Assembly (NCBI GenBank): GCA_013399895.1
Contig: VXBA01003775.1
Span: 64,408 to 128,407, forward strand
Reading direction: 5' to 3'
DNA length: 64,000 nt
Origin: Serilophus lunatus
Taxonomy: Eukaryota > Chordata > Aves > Passeriformes > Eurylaimidae
This document shows positions 48,754 to 59,479 of the stretch, piece by piece. The translations under genes were made by a program, and so were the position numbers. Position 1 is the stretch's first letter; each line of letters opens with the position of its first letter. Under the pieces are notes generated by a model that was not told where the DNA came from, did not search any database, and was given only the letters and a program-made list of their open reading frames with translations.

Positions 48754-50392
48754 TTTTGTTTTCTGTACCATCTCCTTTACTCTATTAAAAAATATCCCCA
48801 ACGGGAAAAATAGTTTTCTAAATTACTGAAAACAAAATGACAGAAAGAACACCTAATGCTGTTTAATCCATGCTCTGCCTGCTCAGCATTGCTGTCTGGA
48901 GGAGACACTTTGGACAGCTGGAGGGGCCAGGCAGGCAGAGGGGAGTTCTGGCACAAGTGAAAGTGTTGAAGAGGTGGCAATAAAAGCTTTCCTGGCTGGG
49001 ACAGGGCAGGCTTGTCTGTCATCTTTGCATTCGTTTTGTAACTTCTTTTTACACCGAGATGTACAGCAAGTCATTATTATTACCTTCTGTGATCAGGCCT
49101 CAAGAATATCTAACAGAATTTGTCAGTAAAATTAATGGGAATTTGAATTTAGTTTCAAACAGAGCAGGGTTGTTGCCTTGAAATCATAGTCTGGCCTACA
49201 ATTTTTCAGTAACCCTGAGATGTTTAATTGTGGATGCTACATTGTAGCATCACTTCACACCTTTCTTCCCTAGTTTGTGCTCTCTGTGCAGTTGTGATTA
49301 GGGAGCAAAGTAAATTAGATTGTGAGATCACTTTTCCATTTCAATTAATGTAGTTTCGCTTTGTTTTCTCTGCTGTATTGAAGAAATGTAAGAATGTATT
49401 GTATCAATTGAAAAAATTGTAATGAACTTCTGAAAAAAGCACCCACGAAACAAAATCATAACCATCATATAGCCCTGAATTGCCTTGGAGACATCATGCA
49501 TTCAATGTGTAGGCAATTATTCAAACCAAAGCATTGCTGAGGAGCTTTGTGAAATAATCTTACTGCCATTAGCAGTAAAGATTACAAATGTTTTTAAGCA
49601 AAAAGGGTTTGAGACTGTATTGGGTACGACATACCCAATTGTAACTGCATTTTGGTGCAATTCAATGCATTGCCTGAGATGTGAGGAATTTGTCATGGTA
49701 GAAGTTCTTTTTCTATTATGGTGGAAGGCATTTTTCATTGCTTGTGGAAAATCAAACAAGGTGTTTGAGAAATTCTAACCAAGTAAGTTATTACTCTTAC
49801 TTTAAAGTATTGCAAGGAAGGTTGGGAGTGACCCCCCCAGCTTGTGCCATAGGTATCTCTTGGTTTTCCTTGGGTTTTGACTTCAGGGGATGCATGTGGG
49901 CATGTTGCCAGCCTGTTGCCTGCTAATGACTCCAGTAAGAAATTCAGACAGAAGTGCACAAGGGCAGTGCAAACTCCCAAAGCAGCAGCTCTTGGTGCTC
50001 CTTGGTGCATGTGTACACCTTCCACGAGGCCTGTGATGCCTTCTGCTCTGTCCCTTTCCTTCTCTGAGTCTGTGGTAGGTGCAGATGTGTAAGTGTGGAG
50101 GTTTGTGGCTGTGTCCTGCTGGGTCACTTGAGCCTGGGAACTTGGAAGCTGGCATTGAAATTCTGGGTGTGACGAGTTATTTCATCCTGGACACAGCCCT
50201 TGAAACCAGGGAGAAAGTCTTCTTGCCCTGACTTACATTAGCTCTTACATTAGCATGCCAATTTGAAACTAGAATAGTCATGTAATAATTATTTATTTTG
50301 TGAACTCTTTGGTTTGGAAAGGAGCAAGGAGACTCTTGAACTTAGGAGAAATATGCCGAGTGACAGCATTTTCTTAAAAGTGAGAGAGTAAG

Positions 50393-50495
50393 GCAGGTGT
50401 GCTGCTTTTGGCTGGGATAGATTAATTCTCTTTACAGTAGCTGGTATGAGGCTGTGCTTTGGGTTTGTTGGCTGGGATTAAACCCCAACAGCAGG
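50393..50495 (+). mobile_element. miniature avian ERVL-type solo LTR with 5-bp target duplication
   Basis: A 93-bp element (50398-50490) begins TGTG and ends AACA, and is flanked on both sides by GCAGG (50393-50397 and 50491-50495). A 5-bp duplication is the size expected of class III (ERVL-type) integration. The body carries TTTTGGCTGGGATAGATTAA and GTAGCTGGTATGAGGCTGTG, words I recognise as the 5' part of a common avian LTR. GGGATTAAACCCCAACA corresponds to its 3' end (GGGGTTAAACCACAACA type). Full LTRs of this kind are several hundred bases, so the middle is missing. GGCTGGGAT occurs at both sides of the join (50410-50418 and 50470-50478), pointing to deletion between short repeats. No gag, pol or env sequence is nearby. 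Confidence 0.7.
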
Positions 50496-52576
50496 ATGTA
50501 GACCCCTCAAAGTGGCAAATTCACAGAGAGGTAATTCCAAGGGGCAGACAATAGGCCATGACTACTGGCCCTCTCTTCTTGTACTGAGTAGTATGTGCAA
50601 GTACAGTCCTTTCCTTCAGCTGCTCCATCTTACACATCCAATTCCCCCAGTTGTAGAACCACAATTTCGATTAATTGACTTCAATTGAATTTCTACCATA
50701 GAGTTCTGGCTAAAAGGAAGAGGACATTGGTGAATAGCTTTTAAATAGCATACTGCATAACCCTGCCATTATGACTTCAGGGAATATTTTCCATTCTGCT
50801 TTTGTCTATAATGTGAGTCCTAGTAACATTTGTCTTGTATTAAGGCTGCAAAGTTGTTTTCATTTTTTGGTTTGTTTTTTTTTTGGATGTATGTTGCAAA
50901 CCTTGTGAAATGTTTTTTATTCTTGCAAATTATAAATAGTTCAGTTGGCTCAACTCTCCCTTTTGTAAGCACATGAGTTTTTTTGTAATAAGACATAGTT
51001 CTAGGACAATGTTGTATGAATGCAACCGAGTTGTACAGGAATAAAATTTCCATGGTGTTCTGTGGAAGTCAGTGGTATGCAATTAGTTGCTAGACCAATG
51101 ACAGGTGCTGGGTAGGAAGTGTCGCTGCCCTAGACACTAGATATAATAATTAAGCTCAGGGGCTAGTATTAAAAGCATGGAAGAAACACGGGTCTCATTA
51201 ACACAGAATTTGTACTAATGTTTGTTTTAACAATACTATGGTAGATATAGAATCATGCCGTAATGTTATGCTTGTGATTTAAAGCTTGCATCTTCAAGGA
51301 AAGTGTCTGTTCTGAACCTTGGAGGATGGGGTCCAAAGTAAGAGGGCCGTGTACTTCATTTGTTGCTAAATTTTTGGTGCATGGTAGGCCAGTCTTACTA
51401 AGGAAAGTTTCTGTATATTCAGAGGAGAGAGCTATGTGCCTTTGAAGGCTTCCAGAGGGAGATCCTGGCCATCTACCCTCCGTGCCTGAATTAAGGTGGA
51501 TGGCATCCACCTTAGTAGGTGTAGTAGTTTCCTTAGGTGGGAGTAAAGGTGTCATTAAGTATGGAAATTCAGATGTGGATTTGAACATCTCAGTCTTTTA
51601 AAGGCCCAGGTTATCTCCACCTGTTTCATACTGTCACTGCCCTTTGTTGGCCTGACTAAAGTATCACTGGGCAAAGAAGAGGGCAAAGCTTTTCAGAATA
51701 GAGAAGAATTTCTATTTGAAAGCTGCCTAATTTAACTGCACCTGCAAATTCTTTGGCTTTTCAGCCTCAGAAAAGTATTTTCATTTTTACTTAATAATAT
51801 TTAGAAAAACTGTAAAGAACAGTCATTGAGGCTCACTTGGGGAGCTGGAGAGCATTTAAAATAAACTGTGGTAGATTGTGGAGCATGAAACTCTTGTAGC
51901 ACGTGTGTTGTGGTGTGATGCAAACTGAATATCCAGCAGAATAGGCCAGATTGAACACAAGATGTCACAACTGTGAAGACTGGGGGGAAATCTTGGCTCC
52001 AAAGAAGTCAAAGTCATAAATTAATAGAGTCTTCTCCACTTACATTTACACCTTTATTCACAGAATCTTTTATAGAAGCTTTCACTCACTGGCAAAAAAA
52101 AGTAAATAAATTAAGGAAAACTTTAATATTTGTCAGTTCATTGTCTCTCCCCAGTCTATTTTAATCAAATAGACTTACTTAAACTCATAGCCCTCCTTAG
52201 AAAGTCTGCAAAAGTAACTGCTCTTGTTTCTCCTCTGATTTTAAATGTGCACATTTTGTGGGAGGATCAGTTGGTATTAATATAAAGAGGCCAGTTTGCC
52301 TTGGCTTAGTCCATCTTTGCAAGAGCCATGTCTTGGAAATTGCAGAATGGTTCCCTGTGGAATGCTGCTGCTGTTGAAGGCATTGGAACATGTTGTGAAT
52401 CCCTGTGGCTAAGTGCTGTGGGAAATCTTGAATTAATGTTTCAACAGAAGATGTTCATAGATACCTCAGTGGGACAAAAACTTTTAAATTGATGTTTTAG
52501 GAGATTTAAACTTCAGTAAATAAAATTGCTATAGATCTGAAATAAATAGAAAGCTAAAAATAGTTTGCAACATCTG
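50496..52576. other. non-coding DNA between LTR and pentanucleotide array
   Basis: No exon recognised. It contains a 23-bp palindrome (51492-51514) and short T runs near 50875. The last 100 bp before the array are AT-rich. Confidence 0.65.
51492..51514. repeat. 23-bp perfect palindrome (1-nt spacer)
   Basis: TAAGGTGGATG, one G, then CATCCACCTTA: 11-bp arms with no mismatch. It could be a dimeric protein-binding site or a small hairpin; chance cannot be excluded in 64 kb. Confidence 0.8.
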
Positions 52577-53236
52577 TCTATTCTATTCTATTCTATTCTA
52601 TTCTATTCTATTCTATTCTATTCTATTCTATTCTATTCTATTCTATTCTATTCTATTCTATTCTATTCTATTCTATTCTATTCTATTCTATTCTATTCTA
52701 TTCTATTCTATTCTATTCTATTCTATTCTATTCTATTCTATTCTATTCTATTCTATTCTATTCTATTCTATTCTATTCTATTCTATTCTATTCTATTCTA
52801 TTCTATTCTATTCTATTCTATTCTATTCTATTCTATTCTATTCTATTCTATTCTATTCTATTCTATTCTATTCTATTCTATTCTATTCTATTCTATTCTA
52901 TTCTATTCTATTCTATTCTATTCTATTCTATTCTATTCTATTCTATTCTATTCTATTCTATTCTATTCTATTCTATTCTATTCTATTCTATTCTATTCTA
53001 TTCTATTCTATTCTATTCTATTCTATTCTATTCTATTCTATTCTATTCTATTCTATTCTATTCTATTCTATTCTATTCTATTCTATTCTATTCTATTCTA
53101 TTCTATTCTATTCTATTCTATTCTATTCTATTCTATTCTATTCTATTCTATTCTATTCTATTCTATTCTATTCTATTCTATTCTATTCTATTCTATTCTA
53201 TTCTATTCTATTCTATTCTATTCTATTCTATTCTAT
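52577..53236 (+). repeat. (TTCTA)n array, about 132 perfect units
   Basis: 660 bp of unbroken TTCTA with no substitution visible, ending in TCTATCTATCC. The motif is a rotation of ATTCT. Because five is prime to three, all three plus-strand frames are open and give the same five-residue cycle (S-I-L-F-Y), while every minus-strand frame hits TAG. The 244-codon frame reported by translation here is therefore a repeat artefact. Purity implies a recent expansion or constant homogenisation. The true allele length may differ from the assembled one. Confidence 0.98.
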
Positions 53237-53351
53237 CTATCCTCATATATCAATTCTGACCAACCCATTTTTAAAATCATTGGACTAGAGCTCTTCTAAT
53301 CTGGTGATTTTAACAGGTCTGAGGATTTTTTTACTGCTTCTGGGAAGGAAG

Positions 53352-53415
53352 GTGATCATGTGATTAAGGCACAAGTCAGGGAGCAGAGATTTGCATTTGG
53401 TTTCTGGGGCAGAGT
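53352..53415 (+). repeat. probable 5' MIR/CORE-SINE fragment
   Basis: GTGATTAAGGCACAAGTCAGG, GAGCAGAGATTTGCATTTGG and TTTCTGGGGCAGAG follow the order of the tRNA-derived MIR head (GTGGTTAAGAGCACAGGACTGG, GAGTCAGGAGACCTGGGTT, CTGGCTCTGCCAC). It may be the same insertion as the tail piece at 53716, with about 300 bp of unrelated sequence between them. Confidence 0.5.
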
Positions 53416-53715
53416 TGAGAGAGGAAGCTGGGAGAAATGTTCATTGCTCAGATTACTGGTGTAGGGGCAGTTGGGGAAAAAAGCAGAAAAATCCATCCCA
53501 TTACATTGAGTGCAAGTTAATATTTGCAAAGTCCTTTTACATACCTACGTGGAAAGTCTTGTCAGTGTGATTGTCTCAGAGGTAGAGATTTCCCTACTTC
53601 TTTACCCTATTTTCTGTAATTGGCTTGAGTGGTGAGATTGAGTGTAATTAAGTCTCATAATTAATTAATATGAGAAAGCCTATGCAAAAGCAGAATAAGT
53701 ATTTTGGATTCTATG

Positions 53716-53815
53716 ATTTGTTCTCTTCTGTAAAATTGGACTAATAACACCTTGTTATTTAATGCTCTGAGCAATAACTGGGTAACAGTTATAAAATGCT
53801 TTATTATGAAAATGT
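53716..53815 (+). repeat. MIR/CORE-SINE tail
   Basis: TCTGTAAAATTGGACTAATAACACC matches the MIR word TCTGTAAAATGGGGATAATAACACC closely. It is followed at the right distance by GGTAACAGTTATAAAATGCTTT and TATGAAAATGTATGTG, the equivalent of the TGTAAAGTGCTTTGAA...GCTATATAA end. Confidence 0.65.
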
Positions 53816-56404
53816 ATGTGAAGAACCATTTTTAAGTGGAGAAACGAATGCATAGGTCTCAGTTGTTGCAGACAAGCTGATATTCCTCTGAAGTAACATG
53901 CTGAAACTGGTGTATTTCCAGGACCAGAAGAAACACCAAATTCATATTTAAGGCTGCTCAGAGAATGATCACAGCTTTTTTGAAATATTTTTTTCTGAGA
54001 ACTTGTCCTTTTTTTTTTTTTCCCTTTGAATTAAAATAATAGTTAAAAAATCCTTAGTTAGCGGTGCAATAATAGTGGTTTAGACTTCCCACTACACTAA
54101 GTCACCAAACAGGCCAAGCAATCATATACATAATTTAGGACATAAAATCTGGGAGCATGTTTTATGATGAACTGTTAATAGACTGCTTTCATCACATGAG
54201 GTAATTGCAGATCCATGAGAACAAGGCAAGTTGCAGAGACCCTGGATCCCTTCTGAGAATGACCCACAAGCAGCTTTTCTCTTTTCCTTTGCATTTGTAG
54301 AATTGAGGCCAGGTATTGACCTGGGAATTCACTCCACTGATTAGACACCAAATGTAAATGCAGGGCTGCCTGCAGATGCCTGTCCAGCAAGCCTGTGTGG
54401 GGAAAAACCACTTGTGCTGCCTGTTTGGCAGATTTGTCCACAGGTGAACAAAATGAGGAATGAGTCAAAATCTGCTGCCCTGGTGGGACTGAGGAAACCA
54501 AGCAAAGGTCAGTAGGTCCGTGGTGACTGGTGTGTTTCTGGGAATAATGCTTGGACTAGGGATGGGCCATCAAACATCATTCTTGATTGCTCCCTGGAAA
54601 GGTACTGAAAGCCATGAAACTTGGCCTGGACAGTCGGAGCTAAAGCTTTTCAGTGAAACCACTAATGATACGGTCGCTAAGCCAGGAAAAGGCAAGCGGT
54701 TCAAAGCCATGCCCAGACCATACTTTTATCAGCTCTTTGGCTTTGCTATTGCAGCTTTGCAAAACTGAAGAAGTGAAGGGAACCCCAGAGGAGGAAGGAT
54801 GAGCCTTAAGTAATTAGCCTTGCAACTGCACAGCAAGGACTATTTGTGCCTGGCATGAGGCCAGGCCATCAATACTGTGGGTGAGGACCTGGTGAATGAA
54901 GCTGCTTCAAAGCAGTCCCTGACAGCCTGGCCTGAGTGGCTCTTGGAGGTGTTCCCTGACAGATCACTCAAGGCACTGGTCAGGCAGTGGTGGAGCAGAT
55001 CACGGCGTAACTCCCACCATTCTGGTAGCAGCCTGGGTTAAGTAAGGTGGTGATACATTTGCCTATTGCTAACCTCAGTAAGAAGCCTCCAGAACTGATT
55101 TACTACAGGGAATTTAGGAAGGATATTTTTTGGACTTTGCCTCCTGCAGGTGTGGCACTATTGAAAATTAACTGGTATAAATATAAGTTTTGGAAATGCA
55201 TAATATTGTATGATAAAGTTTGGCAGAGAAATGGAGTGTTCTCTTTCATTGTTAGCTACATCCTTTTCCTGTGAGAGCTTTTGGAGAATGTTTTCATACT
55301 TAACATGTTTCCTCTCCTCACTATAGTTCATCTGCCAATCTGACCCTCCCAAGGAAAGTAAGCTGGCTCTGATTGTCAGATAGATGAAGGGAGTGTCATC
55401 AGGAAAAGAGCAGGCAAATTTAAGGTCTAACCCTTTCTGTGGAACTGGGTTTGGCTCGGTGAGAGTCAAAGGCCATCTGTGTATCTCCACACCACCGTAA
55501 CAGACGTCAGATAAATACACTGTCCCTTTTGTAAACTTCTTAAGAGAACTTCAGAGCGAGCTGTTGTTTATAATGAAGCAGCAGCAGCTGCTGCATAGCT
55601 AAATCTGCAATTGAATTGCCAGAGTATATGAGCCTCTTGCTGTGCCCCTCATAAAACTGCCCTGAAAGAAAGTCATATTTATCTCAAAAGTGGGAGGCTT
55701 GGCAAGATGCCCTGGTAACTTTTTGCCAAGCAATCCTGAAGTGAAACTAGCTCACCCCAACTCCGCTAGATTTGGGTTCACTTAACCTCCTTTCGAGAGA
55801 GGCTGAAAGAAAGAAGGGGTGGGGACAGAGGATTACATACAGTTCTTTTAGATTTCCCTGGCACTTTTCCATTACCCCACATGAAAGTTCTTTTTAAAAT
55901 CACAGCAAAACTTGAAATATATTTAATAATTAAATTAAGATTGTTCCTATTCAGTTTTGGCTTTGCTGAGTTCAATGCAGGAGTCAAATAACTACTGCAG
56001 ACAGAAGAAAAACAAATGCTTGGCACTTTTCCCTACAAGGCCGAAAGTGAGTCAGTATCTAGGAAGGCTTCTCAATGGAAAATGAAAAAATAATCTTAAT
56101 AAAAAATTCAAATTATTCAGATGAGCTGCCTGTAAATTATGGACATAAATAAAGTAGTTGCCACAGTGAGAAACTTCTCTAACGCTTTTGGCAGACATTA
56201 ACTTGAAAATAAAGACTGAGAGATAATTATTATTATTACTACTACTGTCGTTTGGTTTGTGCTGCATTAGCATTAACAAGCATCCAAAATCCACTGTTCC
56301 AGACTCTGCTTTCCTGTAAAGATAAATTCCCAGCTCAGGAAAACTCAGTTCTTAAATGCACAAGACCAGACACAAGACAGTCTCAGGCAAGGGAATTTAG
56401 GAGT
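53816..56404. other. non-coding DNA
   Basis: No exon supported. A faint CR1-like word order occurs at 54860-55000 (CTTGGAGGTGTTCCCTGACAG), too weak for a call. It includes the E-box palindrome at 55581 and T/A runs. Confidence 0.6.
55540..55645. promoter_or_regulatory. palindromic E-box segment, candidate enhancer
   Basis: The 14-bp perfect palindrome GCAGCAGCTGCTGC (55581-55594) is centred on the bHLH E-box CAGCTG (55585-55590). It is flanked by TTGTTTATAATG and CTGCAATTGAATTGCC (a second small palindromic AATTG patch). This is consistent with a tissue-specific enhancer; evidence is motif content only. Confidence 0.25.
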
Positions 56405-56484
56405 CTTGCTGAAGCACCACAGCAACTTGTGGCAAGACCAAGGTTTAATCCTGATCTACTAAATTCCAGTTCAGCCTTCTAACT
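56405..56484 (-). repeat. MIR/CORE-SINE remnant, inverted
   Basis: The plus strand runs CACCACAGCAACTTGTGGCA, CCAAGGTTTAATCC, GATCTACTAAATTCCAGTTC and GCCTTCTAAC. This mirrors reverse-complement MIR (GTCACACAGCAAGTCAGTGGCA, CCAGGATTAGAACCC, GATCTCCTGACTCCCAGTTC, TGCTCTAAC). Spacing is nearly identical over 80 bp. Confidence 0.75.
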
Positions 56485-56640
56485 AAAAGCTGCATCCCTC
56501 CTGTAACCCTTTTGAATTCCTTAAATGAGGCTTTATGCCTCTGTAACATCAAGGTACTGACATCTTCTTAGGCAGGTCATACTGGACTTCAATTAAATAG
56601 GTCTTCAGGAGGAGGACATGAGACATCAGGATGCTTCATG

Positions 56641-56719
56641 ATTTTTTTCCCCCCCTCCTTGCTCCTCTGCCACCCCTCCCTCCTGTTTTTTTTTTTTGTT
56701 TTGTTTTGTTTTTTTTTGC
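56641..56719 (+). repeat. T/C-rich low-complexity tract
   Basis: T and C runs, then a TTTTG-repeating end (TTTTGTTTTGTTTTG). Simple sequence. Confidence 0.85.
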
Positions 56720-59479
56720 TTTAAGTAACATCCACCCTTTTCTTTTCTGAGAGGCTGCACCTCGCTCTCAAACTTGTCACACATTGTGGAGTGTGGAGGT
56801 GCAGCATCCAGAACCAAAAGAGGAAATGTGCTGATTTTGGCAGTTGACCAAAATGACCTCATTTCTTTGCTATTGGAAGTTTGTGCACTTTTCTGGCAGG
56901 CAGCACGGTTGAAAAATATGATTGCCTGGTTCATAGCATGTCTTCATTGAAGAAAATTCTTGCCAGATACTTAAATGCTTTATTCCAATCCTTTCTAGTA
57001 GCAGAGTATACCTGATAGGCATAGGCAGCTGAACAGCCTGGTCAGCAGGAACACAAATGGGATGGTCAGATTTAGATGGCAGAGAAAATGTGACAAACTT
57101 TTCCATGTTTTGTGTATGAGGTCTGGTATTTTTAGGGCTCTGCAGGTGTGTGTGAGACAGGAGCAGCATAATGGAACACCTGCGACCTTGCACCTGGGGC
57201 TCGTGTGCCATCTTTGTCCCTGCCAGGTTTCGGAAATGTTCTCTGCCTCCACATGGTGCATGGTCCAGATCCCAGCAGCTGGGCTGCTGGTGACCCATCA
57301 CCCAATATGAAACTCTGCAAGGAATTGTCTTTCATCAGGGCATTACTGCCTTCCTCTCCCCAAATGGAGCTTGAGACTGTGAAAACTTTTGGTGTGTGAT
57401 GCAGGTGTATCCCTATATAAGATTGTAGTGGGAATGTGCTTTGGCTTTGGCTCGCCCAGAGGCTCTGATGGGAACAAAACCTACCTGTGCAAAAGGACAC
57501 AGCAGCCTGATAGACTGATGTAGAGCTGGCCTGAAAGAAAAATGGGAATTATTCAGAATTGTAATGGAAGATTCAGGTGAAAATTAAGTCTTAAATTAAA
57601 AAAAAATTCCAGAAAGTGGTTTAATATGCCAGAAAGAGAAAGTAATAAAAATCTGCATGGAAAAATAGCTACCTAGATCTGAATGGTGATTATGTGATTG
57701 TATCAGAGGCATAGATGCATGTGTACATTATAGTCTCCTAGAAATATGTAATCTTCCCAGAAGAACCTGACTGCAAATCGCAGAAATCTTCTTTTACTAC
57801 TTTCCATCCCTCCTGAAAACGTTTTGGGTGTGTCTTGTGCATCAGAAAGGGATGAGATTGTTGTTCGAAGGTTTGGCCTTGGAGAATAGAAGGGCCACTG
57901 AAATAGTTTGGCAAAGGAGTTGAGCAACAGCAAATGGCCTATTTCCCTTCACCAGGTTAGTTGTGTAAGAGCTTTCTTTTGCCCAGCATGATTGATTCTC
58001 TTGTTTTGATTTATTTTGTGAGGATTCAACTTTTGTCAGCTCACTAACTATTGGAGACTGAAAATAAAGTGACAAAAGCAAAGCTGCTGCAAATATACCG
58101 CTGCAGATGTATTCATGGACTTTTATCTTGCAAGGAACTCTTTCTGGGTAGACTCCCAGAATCTACTTGAAATACTTGAGAATCCCTGCATCATACCAAA
58201 CGAGTATCCTAGAATTAAATCAGCTTCTTCCTAGTTTACTAGGAAGATAAGACATTGCTGCTTTTGGGACATGTGACAGCACTGTCATGATATTTGTTTC
58301 ATTGTAAATGCAAAACTTTGAACTCCAATAACAGCTTCTTAAAGGTTGTAGGTAAGGATGTTAGTTGTTTAAACATACAATTTTAGGTTTAACTGTAAAT
58401 AGGTAAAAATCTCAGCTAGGGAGTCAGATATTCAAAAGAACAATCAAAGCTGTTCAAAGCTGCCTTTGGGTTAACTGAGAGTGACCATGGATTTGCAAAC
58501 TGTACTGAAGCAGCATATTTAAATGAGTCCTTTATCATATTGCATGCACTATATGATATAGCTATGTGATGTTTTTAAAAGACAAAAATCAGATTATCTT
58601 TGACTGTCACCAGATGGTGTGTAATGGGCAATAGAATTACGGATTACAAGACATAACTTTCACTCCTAGGTAACCTGACTTACAAAACCTTTCTGCCTTG
58701 TAAAAACAAGACACTCAAGGTCTGAGTGGATGGCAGAATTAATTTTTCCTACCCGCAAAAATTCCCCTTGACCAGGAAACAAGTTCATGCGTGTAGCCAG
58801 AGAAAGAAACAGGCAATCAAATGAAAATATTTCTACCTCAGCCTTATTACTGCATTTTTTTTTAACATTAAAACCAAAATTGTTCTTAAAAAGGCTCTCT
58901 CCCTATTAATGTAGTTAAATTTCATTAATTGCTGTAACTTGAACCTCGCAGTGTTCTTTGTACAAATATAAACCTGGGGGGAAAAAAAATTGTAATCTTA
59001 AAATGGAAGGCCAAGCTGTAAGTGATTTGGAAAAGTCTCTGGTTACCTGTGTGTACTGGTGTAAATTTTGATTTAGCAGAAGCACTTGCAAGGACAGCAT
59101 GAGCCAGAGCCAGGAACAGGGAAGCAAAGTGGAATGGCCATGGGGGCTGGGGGTTCCTCCTCCATCTCTGGGTCTGCTCACAAAGTGGCCAGGTGCCCAT
59201 CCAGACTCAGGAGGATCGCCAGCATCAATGGTTTGAAATGCCAGTGTGTTGGATTTCAATATCCATGTCAGGTCAGAGAGTGGGCTCAACCCCCTACCTG
59301 CATGACAGGTACAGGGCTGAAGTAAATCTGACACCATGTGTTCCGTGACAGCAGTGGGAATGGCAGGCTTATGCCTTTGTTTCCTAACAGTCAGGAGGCC
59401 TAGGAATAAGCACATTTTTGAAATGCATGCAAATTTAAATTCTTAAGAGACACATTTGGTCGCCAGAGAAGAGCTCCCT
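56720..59479. other. non-coding DNA
   Basis: No exon supported. The minus-strand 166-codon frame at 58915-59415 has no recognisable domain. Nothing else is identifiable. Confidence 0.6.

Larger units (their letters stand above)
36010..50390. other. long non-coding stretch right of the second CpG island
   Basis: No coding exon could be supported. Smaller frames (up to about 111 codons) have no family resemblance. It holds a GT-rich patch (37621-37670), a (GT)10 microsatellite (44736), T/C-rich runs (44331-44405), a G run (48744), an imperfect AT-rich hairpin (36909-36954) and several segments with clustered homeobox, E-box or octamer words, listed separately. If the island at 35 kb is a plus-strand promoter, this is likely its first intron; otherwise it is intergenic. 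Confidence 0.55.

Noticed and set aside
52565..53299. 244-codon open frame of repeating S-I-L-F-Y
   Set aside because: It is wholly the translation of the TTCTA array, open only because the repeat unit has no stop on that strand.
54860..55000. CR1-like word CTTGGAGGTGTTCCCTGACAG
   Set aside because: Neighbouring words do not follow the CR1 order, and there is no terminal octamer repeat.
58915..59415. 166-codon minus-strand frame
   Set aside because: No family resemblance; length is within chance for a 64-kb window.
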